A stretch of 43,725 nucleotides of DNA from Actinomyces sp. (GTDB lineage: Bacteria > Actinomycetota > Actinomycetes > Actinomycetales > Actinomycetaceae): the NCBI GenBank assembly GCA_018375675.1, contig JAHACW010000014.1, positions 1 through 43,725 on the forward strand, given 5' to 3'. Numbering within the stretch: the stretch's first letter is position 1; the number at the start of each line of letters is the position of its first letter. A program made the position numbers and the translations under genes. Below the pieces are notes generated by a model. That model had not been told where the DNA came from. It saw nothing but the letters and a program-made list of their open reading frames with translations, and did no database searches. Below are positions 7,717 through 15,246 of this stretch, piece by piece.

Positions 7717-8652
7717 ATGAGTCTTGATCTACCTCTCGTCCGCGGTCACGTCGACCCGGCCGTCGCGCTGCGTGAATCCGTGGCTCCGGCGGCTCTGGTG
7801 CGCGCCGGTGAGGCCGACGTCATTGTCGTCGACCCGTCCGGTTTCGTTCTTCTCGACGAGGCCGAGGCGTCGTCCTCGGATGCCCCGGTCCTGCGCCACC
7901 TGACCGGGAAAGAGGCCACGCGCGCGCTCGAGGTGGCCACGGCCTCGTTCATTGGGGTCGTGGGCGGCAGGTCCGTCGTCGCGATCGAGACGAGCCGGGA
8001 CGAGGCGTGGGGCCGCTGGGAGCACCTGCGCACGGTCGGGTGGCAGCTCGACGGCGACGACGCTGCCCTTGCGCTGACTGCGCTCGCGCTCGCGGGCTGG
8101 CACGCGAACTACCGCTACTGCCCGCGCTGTGGGGCGCCCGTGCAGCTGGTGTCCGGTGGATGGGCCGCGCGATGCGAGACCTGTGATCGGCTCGAATACC
8201 CGCGCCAGGACCCGGCCATCATCGTCCTCGTCCAGGATCACGACGGGCGCGTCCTCCTGGCGCACAACGCGCTGTGGCGGCCCGGCTTCGTGTCGATCAT
8301 CGCCGGCTACGTCGAGGCCGGGGAGTCCCCAGACGTGACGGTTGCCCGCGAGGTCGCCGAGGAGGTTGGCGTCGAGATTGAGGCGCCCACCTACGTCGCG
8401 ACGCAGCCCTGGCCCTTCGGACGTTCGCAGATGATGGGGTACCGGGCTCGCACCGCCTCGCCGCGCCCGACCCCGCGGGCGGACGGCGTGGAGATCGAGT
8501 GGGCGCGCTTCTACAGCCGGGACGATCTGACGCGCGCGCTTGAAGCTGGGGAGATCAGCGCACCCGGTCGCGCCTCGATTGCCTACGCCCTGCTGCGGGA
8601 GTGGTATGGCGACGAGCTGCCGAGCGGCCCGGACGGCGCGGGACGCAACTGA
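7717..8652 (+). CDS. nudC: NAD+ diphosphatase (NudC-type Nudix hydrolase)
   Basis: NudC cleaves NAD(H) to NMN(H) and AMP and can remove NAD caps from RNA 5' ends. The 311-residue protein has an N-terminal NUDIX-like domain. A zinc ribbon follows with Cys135, Cys138, Cys153 and Cys156 (CPRCG then CETC). The Nudix box lies at about 197-222 (GYVEAGES then REVAEEVG). The [13 protein letters not shown] segment is diagnostic of NudC. The start is the ATG six bases after TACCGT. uvrD2 follows after 26 bases, the same neighbour as Rv3199c-Rv3198c in M. tuberculosis. Confidence 0.96.
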   Translation: MSLDLPLVRGHVDPAVALRESVAPAALVRAGEADVIVVDPSGFVLLDEAEASSSDAPVLRHLTGKEATRALEVATASFIGVVGGRSVVAIETSRDEAWGRWEHLRTVGWQLDGDDAALALTALALAGWHANYRYCPRCGAPVQLVSGGWAARCETCDRLEYPRQDPAIIVLVQDHDGRVLLAHNALWRPGFVSIIAGYVEAGESPDVTVAREVAEEVGVEIEAPTYVATQPWPFGRSQMMGYRARTASPRPTPRADGVEIEWARFYSRDDLTRALEAGEISAPGRASIAYALLREWYGDELPSGPDGAGRN

Positions 8653-8678
8653 GGGCGGGCGATGGAACAATGGGGACC

Positions 8679-10694
8679 ATGAACCCCGAGGAACTGCTGG
8701 ACGCCCTGGACCCCGATCAGCGCGCCGTCGCCACGCAGGTGGCTGGCCCGCTCGCCGTTCTGGCGGGCGCGGGCACCGGCAAGACCCGCGCGATCACGTA
8801 CCGCATCGCGTACGGGGCGGCTGTCGGCGCCTTCGACCCATCCAACGTGCTCGCCGTGACCTTCACGCAGCGCGCGGCCTTCGAAATGCGCCACCGCCTG
8901 GCCCAGCTGGGGGTTCCGAAGGCTCAGGCGCGCACCTTCCACTCTGCGGCGCTGCGCCAGCTGCGCCATTTTTGGCCCACCGTCGTGGGCGGCCCGCTGC
9001 CCGACGTCATTCCGCACAAGGCCTCCCTCGTCGCGGCCTCCGCCGCGCGCCTCGGGATCACGATCGACCGCACGAACGTGCGCGACATCGCGGCCGAGGT
9101 CGAATGGGCGAAGGTGTCGATGATTGACGCCGCCCACTACGCCTCACGCGTGGCTCGCCTGCGCCGCGACGTGCCCGCTGGGTTGGATGCGGGCGACATG
9201 GCGCGCCTCCTCGACGTCTACGAGGACGCGAAGAACGAACGCGGTGTCATTGATTTCGAGGACATCCTCATTTATCTGTGCGGCATGCTGCAGGAACGCG
9301 CCGACGTCGCCTCCATCGTGCGTAAGCAGTACCGCTCCTTCGTGGTCGATGAGTTCCAGGATGTCAACCTCCTCCAGGCTCGTCTGCTCGACCTGTGGCT
9401 GGGTGGGCGCCACGACGTGTGCGTCGTCGGCGATGTTGCGCAGACCATTTACTCCTTCACGGGCGCGTCCCCGGATTACCTGACTGGTTTTGGGCGCAAG
9501 CATCCGGGCGCACGCATCGTTGAGCTGACCCGCGACTACCGGTCGACCCCGCAGATCGTGAGTGTGGCGAACGACGTCCTGGCGCGCTCGAGCCAGCGCG
9601 AGGGTACGGTGCGCCTGTCCAGCCAGCGCGACGGCGGCGCTCAGGTTACCTACCGCACCTACGACGACGATCGCGCCGAGGCCGAGGGCGTCGCAGCCTC
9701 GATCGCGGACCTTATCGCGGGTGGCATGGCACCCCATTCGATCGCTGTCCTCATGCGGACGAACGGACAGTCCCAGGCCTTCGAGGAGGCCCTGGGCGCG
9801 CGTGGTATTCCCGTCGCCGTTGCCGGGGGAAAGCCCTTCTTCGCTCGTGACGACGTGCGTACCGCCATCTCGCGCCTGCGGGCTGCGGCGGCGGCCGGCA
9901 CCGATGACGGGAGCGTGGGCGAGATTGTGCGCGAGGTCCTCTCGGGCGTCGGTTGGGCGCCCGAGGCACCCTCCGGCCAGGCGGGATCCGAGCGCTGGTC
10001 GAACATGAACGCGATCGTCGGCTGGGCGGATGACAGCAAGGCGGAGACGCTCGCCGCGTTCGTTGCGGAGCTCGACGAACGAGTCGCCTATCAGGTCGAA
10101 CCGGACAAGGCCGGCGTTGAGCTGGCCACCATTCACGCCGCCAAGGGCCTCGAATGGGACGCCGTCTTCCTCGTTGGCGTCGCCGAAGGACTCCTGCCGA
10201 TCTCGTATGCAAAGACCGCGGCCGCGCGCGAGGAGGAGCGTCGCCTGCTGTACGTGGCCGTCACCCGTGCCCGCGACTTGCTGACCCTGTCGTGGGCGCG
10301 CTCGCGGGGCGCGGACGGGCGCGGTAAGCGCAAGCGCAGTCGCCTGCTCGACGGCATCTGGCCCGAGGAAGTGGGGGTGGGCGCGCCAAAGAAGAAGGCG
10401 CGTGCCTCCGCCCGCGCCCTCAACCAGGCCTTCGAGGAGGAGGCATCGCCCCAGGCGATCGAGCTCTTTGGGCGTCTCAAGGCGTGGCGCCTCGAGGTCT
10501 CGCGCCAGGCGGGCGTGCCGCCTTTCGCCGTGTTCACCGATCAGACCCTGCGCGACATCGCCCAGGCCATGCCAAAGAACACGACGCAGCTGCGTGTGAT
10601 TCGCGGTATCGGCGACGTGAAGGTGCAGCGCTTTGCCGCCCCGGTGCTCGCGCTGGTGCGTGGCGAAGAGGTCATTGTCGACGAAGGGGCCTGA
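8679..10694 (+). CDS. uvrD2: UvrD2-type SF1A DNA helicase with C-terminal HRDC domain
   Basis: This ATP-dependent 3'-5' DNA helicase has 671 residues. The Walker A motif LAGAGTGKTR carries Lys35, and LAVTFTQRAAFEM, VVDEFQDVN (Walker B), VGDVAQTIYSFTGA and ELTRDYRST follow. ATIHAAKGLEWDAVFLVG and LLYVAVTRARD complete the set. An HRDC domain occupies roughly the last 80 residues (FGRLKAWRLE to RGIGDVKVQRF). The tetracysteine module reported between motor and HRDC in mycobacterial UvrD2 is absent: the linker has no cysteine. The start at 8679 was chosen because the core begins there; the frame is open upstream inside nudC. The stop lies 1 base from the convergent ThiF-like gene's stop. Confidence 0.93.
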   Translation: MNPEELLDALDPDQRAVATQVAGPLAVLAGAGTGKTRAITYRIAYGAAVGAFDPSNVLAVTFTQRAAFEMRHRLAQLGVPKAQARTFHSAALRQLRHFWPTVVGGPLPDVIPHKASLVAASAARLGITIDRTNVRDIAAEVEWAKVSMIDAAHYASRVARLRRDVPAGLDAGDMARLLDVYEDAKNERGVIDFEDILIYLCGMLQERADVASIVRKQYRSFVVDEFQDVNLLQARLLDLWLGGRHDVCVVGDVAQTIYSFTGASPDYLTGFGRKHPGARIVELTRDYRSTPQIVSVANDVLARSSQREGTVRLSSQRDGGAQVTYRTYDDDRAEAEGVAASIADLIAGGMAPHSIAVLMRTNGQSQAFEEALGARGIPVAVAGGKPFFARDDVRTAISRLRAAAAAGTDDGSVGEIVREVLSGVGWAPEAPSGQAGSERWSNMNAIVGWADDSKAETLAAFVAELDERVAYQVEPDKAGVELATIHAAKGLEWDAVFLVGVAEGLLPISYAKTAAAREEERRLLYVAVTRARDLLTLSWARSRGADGRGKRKRSRLLDGIWPEEVGVGAPKKKARASARALNQAFEEEASPQAIELFGRLKAWRLEVSRQAGVPPFAVFTDQTLRDIAQAMPKNTTQLRVIRGIGDVKVQRFAAPVLALVRGEEVIVDEGA

Positions 10695-10695
10695 G

Positions 10696-11574
10696 CTAGC
10701 AGGCCACGCCGTCGATGCCGCAGACGCATTCGTGGGCGCCGATCGCGCGTTCGACGGTGATGGTTCCGTCCTCGTCGACAGTGGCGATTTCGGCGCATAG
10801 GTGCGGGGTGAGCGCCCCTGAGGCAAAGTCGCGCAGCAGGCGCGCGATCCGTAGGGCGGCCGCGAAGTGTGCCAGCTGAGGGAGTAGACCGAGTGGCCAC
10901 TGGGCGAGTTCTCGCAGGTGGGTGAGGTGGTATGGGTCCTGCTCGGCGCGCGCGTGTTCGATGCAGTGGAAGCACGGCGTGGAGCCGGGAATGACGAATG
11001 GCCCAATCTCGTAGGAGTGTTCTCCTCGTGTGATGAGCAGGTGAGGTGTGTCTGTGGCCATCAGCTCGAAGGGGATGCCGGGATCCTGCGCCCGATCAGC
11101 CGATACGAGGGCGATGTCCGGCGCATCCTGAGCATGTAGGTCGGGTAGCGGGATCAGTGAGGCGAGTTCTCGGCGCACCGCACGCGAGCGAGGTGTGCCC
11201 GTGTAGACGCCGCCGAACACGTGATCCCAGTCGCCGTCAACCAGGCTGGGCGCGTCGATGCGGAGCCTCAGCGCGAGGGTGTCGACCAGCGAACGGAGGG
11301 CGAGGAGGGTGGCGGGTACCGCGCCGAGAACGCCCACGGAGAGGAGTGGGCGGCGGTCGGGATGATCCATGAGGTCCGCCTCGGCCAGCGCGGCGAGGAG
11401 GTCGGGGGAAGCCTCGGGAGCGTCGGAAGCGTGAGCGGGGCGGGCCTGGCTGGCGAGCCAGAGCTGGTCGCTGGCGTGCAGGTCGTCGAGGCGTACGTGT
11501 CGGGCGCGGTCGCCGCCAATTTGGACGCTGCCCGGACCGCGCCACAGGATCGCCGTGTGATGCATCAGGTTCAT
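10696..11574 (-). CDS. E1/ThiF-like, cyclodehydratase-related protein (Rv3196-like)
   Basis: This 292-residue cytoplasmic protein resembles the ThiF-like partner domain of azole-forming cyclodehydratases. That resemblance rests on the C-terminal half: IGPFVIPGSTPCFHCIEHARAEQDP, then a helical block and a Cys-rich tail HECVCGIDGVAC. A CxxC plus CxC set could bind zinc. No ATP-binding GxGxxG is obvious, so adenylating activity is doubtful. There is no precursor peptide, dehydrogenase or YcaO gene nearby, so this is not evidence for a peptide natural-product cluster. Position beside uvrD2 and the DUF2342 zincin matches Rv3196. The start is supported by GGAGA five bases upstream. Confidence 0.7.
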   Translation of the reverse strand: MNLMHHTAILWRGPGSVQIGGDRARHVRLDDLHASDQLWLASQARPAHASDAPEASPDLLAALAEADLMDHPDRRPLLSVGVLGAVPATLLALRSLVDTLALRLRIDAPSLVDGDWDHVFGGVYTGTPRSRAVRRELASLIPLPDLHAQDAPDIALVSADRAQDPGIPFELMATDTPHLLITRGEHSYEIGPFVIPGSTPCFHCIEHARAEQDPYHLTHLRELAQWPLGLLPQLAHFAAALRIARLLRDFASGALTPHLCAEIATVDEDGTITVERAIGAHECVCGIDGVAC

Positions 11575-11618
11575 GATGGTCTCCTTCAGTTTGTGACTGT
11601 TGGAGACATCATGAACCT
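11567..11618 (-). promoter_or_regulatory. Inverted repeat that buries the ribosome binding site and start codon of the ThiF-like gene
   Basis: AGGTTCATGATGGTCTCC (11567-11584) and GGAGACATCATGAACCT (11602-11618) are complementary over 17 positions with one bulged base, around a 17-base loop. In the mRNA of the leftward gene the downstream arm contains both GGAGA and the ATG. The folded leader would hide the whole translation start. It could also be a dyad-symmetric protein-binding site. Confidence 0.6.
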
Positions 11619-11684
11619 ATAGGAGATGTCGGCGTGGCGTTTTGGAAAATCTGTGGATAACTTGTCAGATCATTCTGGTATATA

Positions 11685-13151
11685 TCAGTCCGTCTCGCCC
11701 TTGGGGTTCGATGCTTCAGGATCCTCGGGTTCGTCGCCCGAGCCGGCCGAGGCCTCGTCCCCGGGCTCCAGTCCATCCGCCCAACCGAGCGTTCCATCCA
11801 GGAGCGAGTTCAGTGCGGCGTCGATATCCGCGTCCTCTTCGGCCGCAGCTTGGCGCAGCGTGAGGAAGGTGTCCGGCGTGGCCAGCTCCGTCTCGGAGGG
11901 AACCATGTCCGGGTGCGACCAGAGGGCCTCGCGTGCGTCGCGCCCGCCGTCGGCCTCCACAAGCGTAAAGATGGAGGCGGCGCCGCGCGCCTGACGCGGG
12001 CGCATCTTGAGGCCAATGAGGGTCCCGAGGATCTCCTCAGCGGGACCGCCCGACGCACGGCGGCGACGCATCATCTCGCGCAGCGCGTCCGCGTGGGGCA
12101 GGTAGGGCAGGGTAGCGCGGGCTGTCACGACCTCGACCCAGCCCTCGATGAGGGCCAACATCGTCTCCAGGCGCGTGAGTGCGCGGCGCTGGTCCGGCGT
12201 CGTCGACAGTGCGAACACACCGCCGCTGAGGGCCGACTCCACTGAGTGTGGATCCGAGGGATCCACCGAGCGCGCAGCCTCGGAAATGGCCTCCGTGTCG
12301 ATCGCGATCTGGGACGCGTATCGCTCGACCGCGCGTACCAGGTCGCCTTCCAGCCACGGGACCGAGGCGAAGAGCCGGCGATGCGCCGCCTCGCGCACGG
12401 CGAGGAACTGACGGACCTCGTCGAAGGGAATGTCGAGTCCCTCGGAGAACTGCGCGACGTTGTGCGGTAGTAGGGCGGCGTGCGACGTGTCCGACAGGGG
12501 AATGCCCGTGTCGAAGGTGCCGAACGACTCACCGGCCAGGGCCGCCAGCGCGCGTGCGATTTGCGCGGAGAACATCATCGCCGACAGGCGCGGCATCATC
12601 TCCTGCGTCTTGCCGAGCATCGCAGCCATGCCGTCCGGCAACGAGGCCGCATCCCCCAGGCCCTCGGAACCAAACTGCTCCGAGAGCGCAGCGGACAGGG
12701 CGCGCGACACGTTGAGTGCCACGGGCTCGCAGATACGCTTCCACGTCGGAATAGTGTGCTCGACCCACGCGACCTTGCTCCACACGTCGCGGGTAACCGG
12801 GCCGGAAGCAAAATCGGTGACCGCATCGAGCCACAGGTCCGCAACCGTCATCGCCTGACGTGCGGCCTCGGCCTCCGTAGCCGTGGGGGAGGGGTCGCCG
12901 CTCGCGTACGCCGCCTGCTTCGCGCTGTCCTCCACCATGCGCCAATTAACGGGGCCTGCCGTCGTGTTCATGAGGAACTGGAACTGGCCCATCGCCGCGC
13001 GCATACGCGCGGGATCGGAAAACTCCGGGGGAAGATTCGCGGGATCGAAACCCTGCGCCTGCAGGGCGCGCGCGGCCTCAGCTGCCGCCTCCTCGCCCAG
13101 GATCGAGCGTAGGAAGTCCTCAAACGGGGTGCCGGAGTCAAACTCGTTCAT
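11685..13151 (-). CDS. DUF2342 zincin-like metalloprotease family protein
   Basis: The 488-residue protein has PFEDFLRSILGEEAAAEA at the N-terminus and TAGPVNWRMVEDSAKQAAY. In the middle it carries PFDEVRQFLAVREAAHRRLF, the conserved E-A-A-H-x-R segment of DUF2342. A later TMLALIEGWVEVV provides a conserved Glu. The family is annotated as zincin-like and sometimes as linked to coenzyme F420, but neither substrate nor activity is established, and no F420 genes are nearby. There is no signal peptide. I use the ATG at 13151, which has TAGTCT exactly six bases upstream, rather than the GTG at 13157. It is divergent from the PDZ-Lon protease, as Rv3195 is from Rv3194c. Confidence 0.85.
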   Translation of the reverse strand: MNEFDSGTPFEDFLRSILGEEAAAEAARALQAQGFDPANLPPEFSDPARMRAAMGQFQFLMNTTAGPVNWRMVEDSAKQAAYASGDPSPTATEAEAARQAMTVADLWLDAVTDFASGPVTRDVWSKVAWVEHTIPTWKRICEPVALNVSRALSAALSEQFGSEGLGDAASLPDGMAAMLGKTQEMMPRLSAMMFSAQIARALAALAGESFGTFDTGIPLSDTSHAALLPHNVAQFSEGLDIPFDEVRQFLAVREAAHRRLFASVPWLEGDLVRAVERYASQIAIDTEAISEAARSVDPSDPHSVESALSGGVFALSTTPDQRRALTRLETMLALIEGWVEVVTARATLPYLPHADALREMMRRRRASGGPAEEILGTLIGLKMRPRQARGAASIFTLVEADGGRDAREALWSHPDMVPSETELATPDTFLTLRQAAAEEDADIDAALNSLLDGTLGWADGLEPGDEASAGSGDEPEDPEASNPKGETD

Positions 13152-13157
13152 GACCAC

Positions 13158-13272
13158 AGACTAGCCGCCCCTTGTTCGCGGGGGCTGACAATCTTCTGCA
13201 AAAACGCTGAGAGCTGAAGTGGTGGTGCGCGGCGCGCGTGCGCAGTGGGAGCGGGTGGGACACAATGACACG
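13158..13272. promoter_or_regulatory. Divergent promoter region, zincin / PDZ-Lon
   Basis: Leftward, TAGTCT (reverse strand, 13158-13163) is six bases from the zincin ATG. Rightward, CACAAT (13261-13266) is six bases from the GTG at 13273 and fits the A2/T6 -10 core only. Both genes lack a well-placed Shine-Dalgarno sequence. Confidence 0.45.
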
Positions 13273-14469
13273 GTGAACGATGCGCAGATGACCTCGGACA
13301 ATATCGAGCTGGTGCCCCTGCAGGAGGATGACTCCACCCGGCGTATCCCTATCGTCAGCTGGCGGCTCATCACGGCGGTCCTCGCCGCGCTCGCCATGGT
13401 GGTGATTCTCTTCTGGATCCCCGTTCCCTTCGTGGTCAATAGCCCCGGTCCGACCTTCAATGTGCTGGGATCTGACAACGGCGTTCCCATGCTTCAGATC
13501 GAGGGAACCGACCCCGCAACGGGGGAACCGATCCAGCAGGACGAGCCTCAGTCCACCTCGTACAAGGCGCCCGCGAAACCGGGACAGGGGCAGCTGCGCA
13601 TGGTGACGGTCTCCGAATCGGGAAACCCCAAGTCTCGCCTGAACTTCGCGCAGCTCATCGCCGCGTACTTTGACCCGCACAGCAAGATCGTGGACTACGA
13701 GTCGGTGTATCCCGAGGGAATGACCCGTGAGCAGGTGAGCGATGCTCAGGTGGCGATGATGCGCAACTCGCAGACGACCTCGCAGGTCGCCGCCCTCGAG
13801 TACCTCGGGTGGGAGGTTCCCGCGACGGTCACGATTGAGGGTGCGGTCGAGGGAACCAACGCGGAAGGGATCGTCCAACAGGGAGACATCCTCCGCGCGA
13901 TCACGACCCCCGATGGCGTACGTCACGAGATCACCAGTGCCGCAACTCCTTTCGCACTCATGCGCTCGGTGCCGGCCGGTTCCACGATGACGCTGACGAT
14001 CGAGCGAGAAGGTGCCACGCAGGACGTCTCCTTCGCATCCGTCGCAGCGTCCGCTACCGAGAGCGGCTCCAAGCTCGGCGTCTACCTCTCCGTCGACCCC
14101 GCCCTTCCCGTCGACATCACCGTCAACATCGACGGCGTGGGTGGCCCGAGCGCCGGCATGATGTTCTCGCTCAGCATCATCGATCGCCTGACCCCCGGCG
14201 ATATGACGGGCGGCAACGTTATCGCGGGCACCGGAACCATGTCCTACGACGGGCACGTCGGAGGCATCGGTGGCATCCAGCAGAAGCTGTGGGGCGCGCA
14301 CCGCGACGGCGCACAGTGGTTCCTCGCCCCTTCCGAGAACTGCAACGAGGTCGTCGGACACGTCCCCGACGGGCTGCGCGTCGTCTCGGTGTCCACCCTC
14401 GACGAGGCAGTGAACGCCGTGCGCTCCATCGCCGACGGCACCGGGGACGCCCTGCCGACCTGCCAGTAG
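13273..14469 (+). CDS. Membrane-anchored PDZ-Lon (S16) serine protease, YlbL-like
   Basis: This 398-residue protein has one N-terminal membrane helix (about 35-55, LITAVLAALAMVVILFWIPV). A conserved VNSPGPTFNVLG, a PDZ domain at about 180-260 (GIVQQGDILRAI), and a C-terminal Lon-type protease domain follow. The catalytic dyad appears intact: Ser293 in GGPSAGMMFSL and Lys338 in GGIQQKLWGA. It is probably an extracytoplasmic protease for regulated proteolysis; the substrate is unknown. I chose the GTG at 13273 because CACAAT lies six bases ahead; the ATG at 13288 and the upstream ATG at 13219 are alternatives. It matches Rv3194c in position. Confidence 0.9.
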   Translation: MNDAQMTSDNIELVPLQEDDSTRRIPIVSWRLITAVLAALAMVVILFWIPVPFVVNSPGPTFNVLGSDNGVPMLQIEGTDPATGEPIQQDEPQSTSYKAPAKPGQGQLRMVTVSESGNPKSRLNFAQLIAAYFDPHSKIVDYESVYPEGMTREQVSDAQVAMMRNSQTTSQVAALEYLGWEVPATVTIEGAVEGTNAEGIVQQGDILRAITTPDGVRHEITSAATPFALMRSVPAGSTMTLTIEREGATQDVSFASVAASATESGSKLGVYLSVDPALPVDITVNIDGVGGPSAGMMFSLSIIDRLTPGDMTGGNVIAGTGTMSYDGHVGGIGGIQQKLWGAHRDGAQWFLAPSENCNEVVGHVPDGLRVVSVSTLDEAVNAVRSIADGTGDALPTCQ

Positions 14470-14489
14470 CGCGGGGGCGCTCTCAAGCC

Positions 14490-14516
14490 CGCCCACCGCT
14501 TCACGTCAGGTGGGCG
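14490..14516. terminator. Small hairpin upstream of the palindromic terminator
   Basis: CGCCCACC pairs with GGTGGGCG around an 11-base loop. It lies directly ahead of the larger palindrome and may add to termination of the PDZ-Lon transcript. Confidence 0.45.
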
Positions 14517-14522
14517 ACAAAG

Positions 14523-14563
14523 GGCCCCGGCCTCGTCCATCTGGTCCGGACGAGGCCGGGGCC
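14523..14563. terminator. Palindromic terminator, CCGGCCTCGT family
   Basis: A perfect 16-bp inverted repeat (GGCCCCGGCCTCGTCC and its complement) lies between the convergent PDZ-Lon and PPA1309 genes. Confidence 0.8.
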
Positions 14564-14575
14564 TCCTCTATGCTC

Positions 14576-15145
14576 TCAGGCTTCCTCGTCCGTCACCGGC
14601 TCGAGGGACGCGCGCAGGGCGTCCACCAGCGCCGGGACGAGCGTCGAGCCCTGCCCGACCTTGTCGTCAGAGTCGAAGGCGCGGGTGCGCAGCGCACACC
14701 ATGACTCGCCCGTACGCATGACACCAACGGCCAGACGCACGTCCGTGCGCAGGGGGTGATTCGAGATGAAGGCCAGGGCCTCGTCGGGGTCCTCGGGGGC
14801 CTGGTCCTCGACCTCCGGCGGAACGACGATGCGCTCGACGGTGATCGCCGCGCCCGGCACCGTTTCCGGCCATGCCAAGTGCGCCAGAACCTGCTCGATG
14901 TCGTCGTCGGCCAGGTCCTCCTGGATGATGGCGCTCAGGTGGTCCTCGGTACCATCCCAGCCGGCGCGCAGCTGCTCGGCGATGTCCGCAGGCAGATTCG
15001 GGTCGGCCAGCAGCATCGCAGTGGGCACCAGCGCGTAGATGGACGGGGCGTGATCCCAGCCCACACGGGCCGCGCCCTTCTCGATATCAACAACCACGTT
15101 GGCCAGCGCGATCTCGCGCGCACTCGGCATCATCTCAACAGTCAT
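14576..15145 (-). CDS. PPA1309 family protein
   Basis: This 189-residue soluble acidic protein contains SAREIALANVVVDIEKGAARVGWD, APSIYALVPTAMLL and HLSAIIQEDL. The C-terminal half has LAHLAWPETVPGAAI and HPLRTDVRLAVGVMRTGESWCALR. These are typical of the actinobacterial PPA1309 family, which sits next to UPF0182 and has no known function. The ATG at 15145 has GATTAT six bases upstream in its own direction, close to the leaderless pattern. It is divergent from the UPF0182 gene. Confidence 0.85.
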   Translation of the reverse strand: MTVEMMPSAREIALANVVVDIEKGAARVGWDHAPSIYALVPTAMLLADPNLPADIAEQLRAGWDGTEDHLSAIIQEDLADDDIEQVLAHLAWPETVPGAAITVERIVVPPEVEDQAPEDPDEALAFISNHPLRTDVRLAVGVMRTGESWCALRTRAFDSDDKVGQGSTLVPALVDALRASLEPVTDEEA

Positions 15146-15246
15146 AACCCCATAATCTCACGGAGAGCGAATAAGACAGAGACGAAGAAGTCCATGTGCG
15201 CGGCTACACTGGATCGGAGCTAATCGGTTTCACAGAGAGGACTGCC

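Noticed and set aside
9144..11006. 620-codon open frame antisense to uvrD2
   Set aside because: Shadow of a gene with all helicase motifs intact; no start signal.
10696..11574. Azole-modified (TOMM) peptide biosynthesis locus
   Set aside because: Only the ThiF-like protein is present. There is no YcaO, dehydrogenase or precursor peptide, and the neighbours are core genes as around Rv3196.
11652..11660. Perfect DnaA-box-like sequence TTATCCACA (reverse strand)
   Set aside because: It is a single copy with no cluster, no AT-rich unwinding element and no dnaA or dnaN nearby, so there is no support for an origin. It may still bind DnaA.
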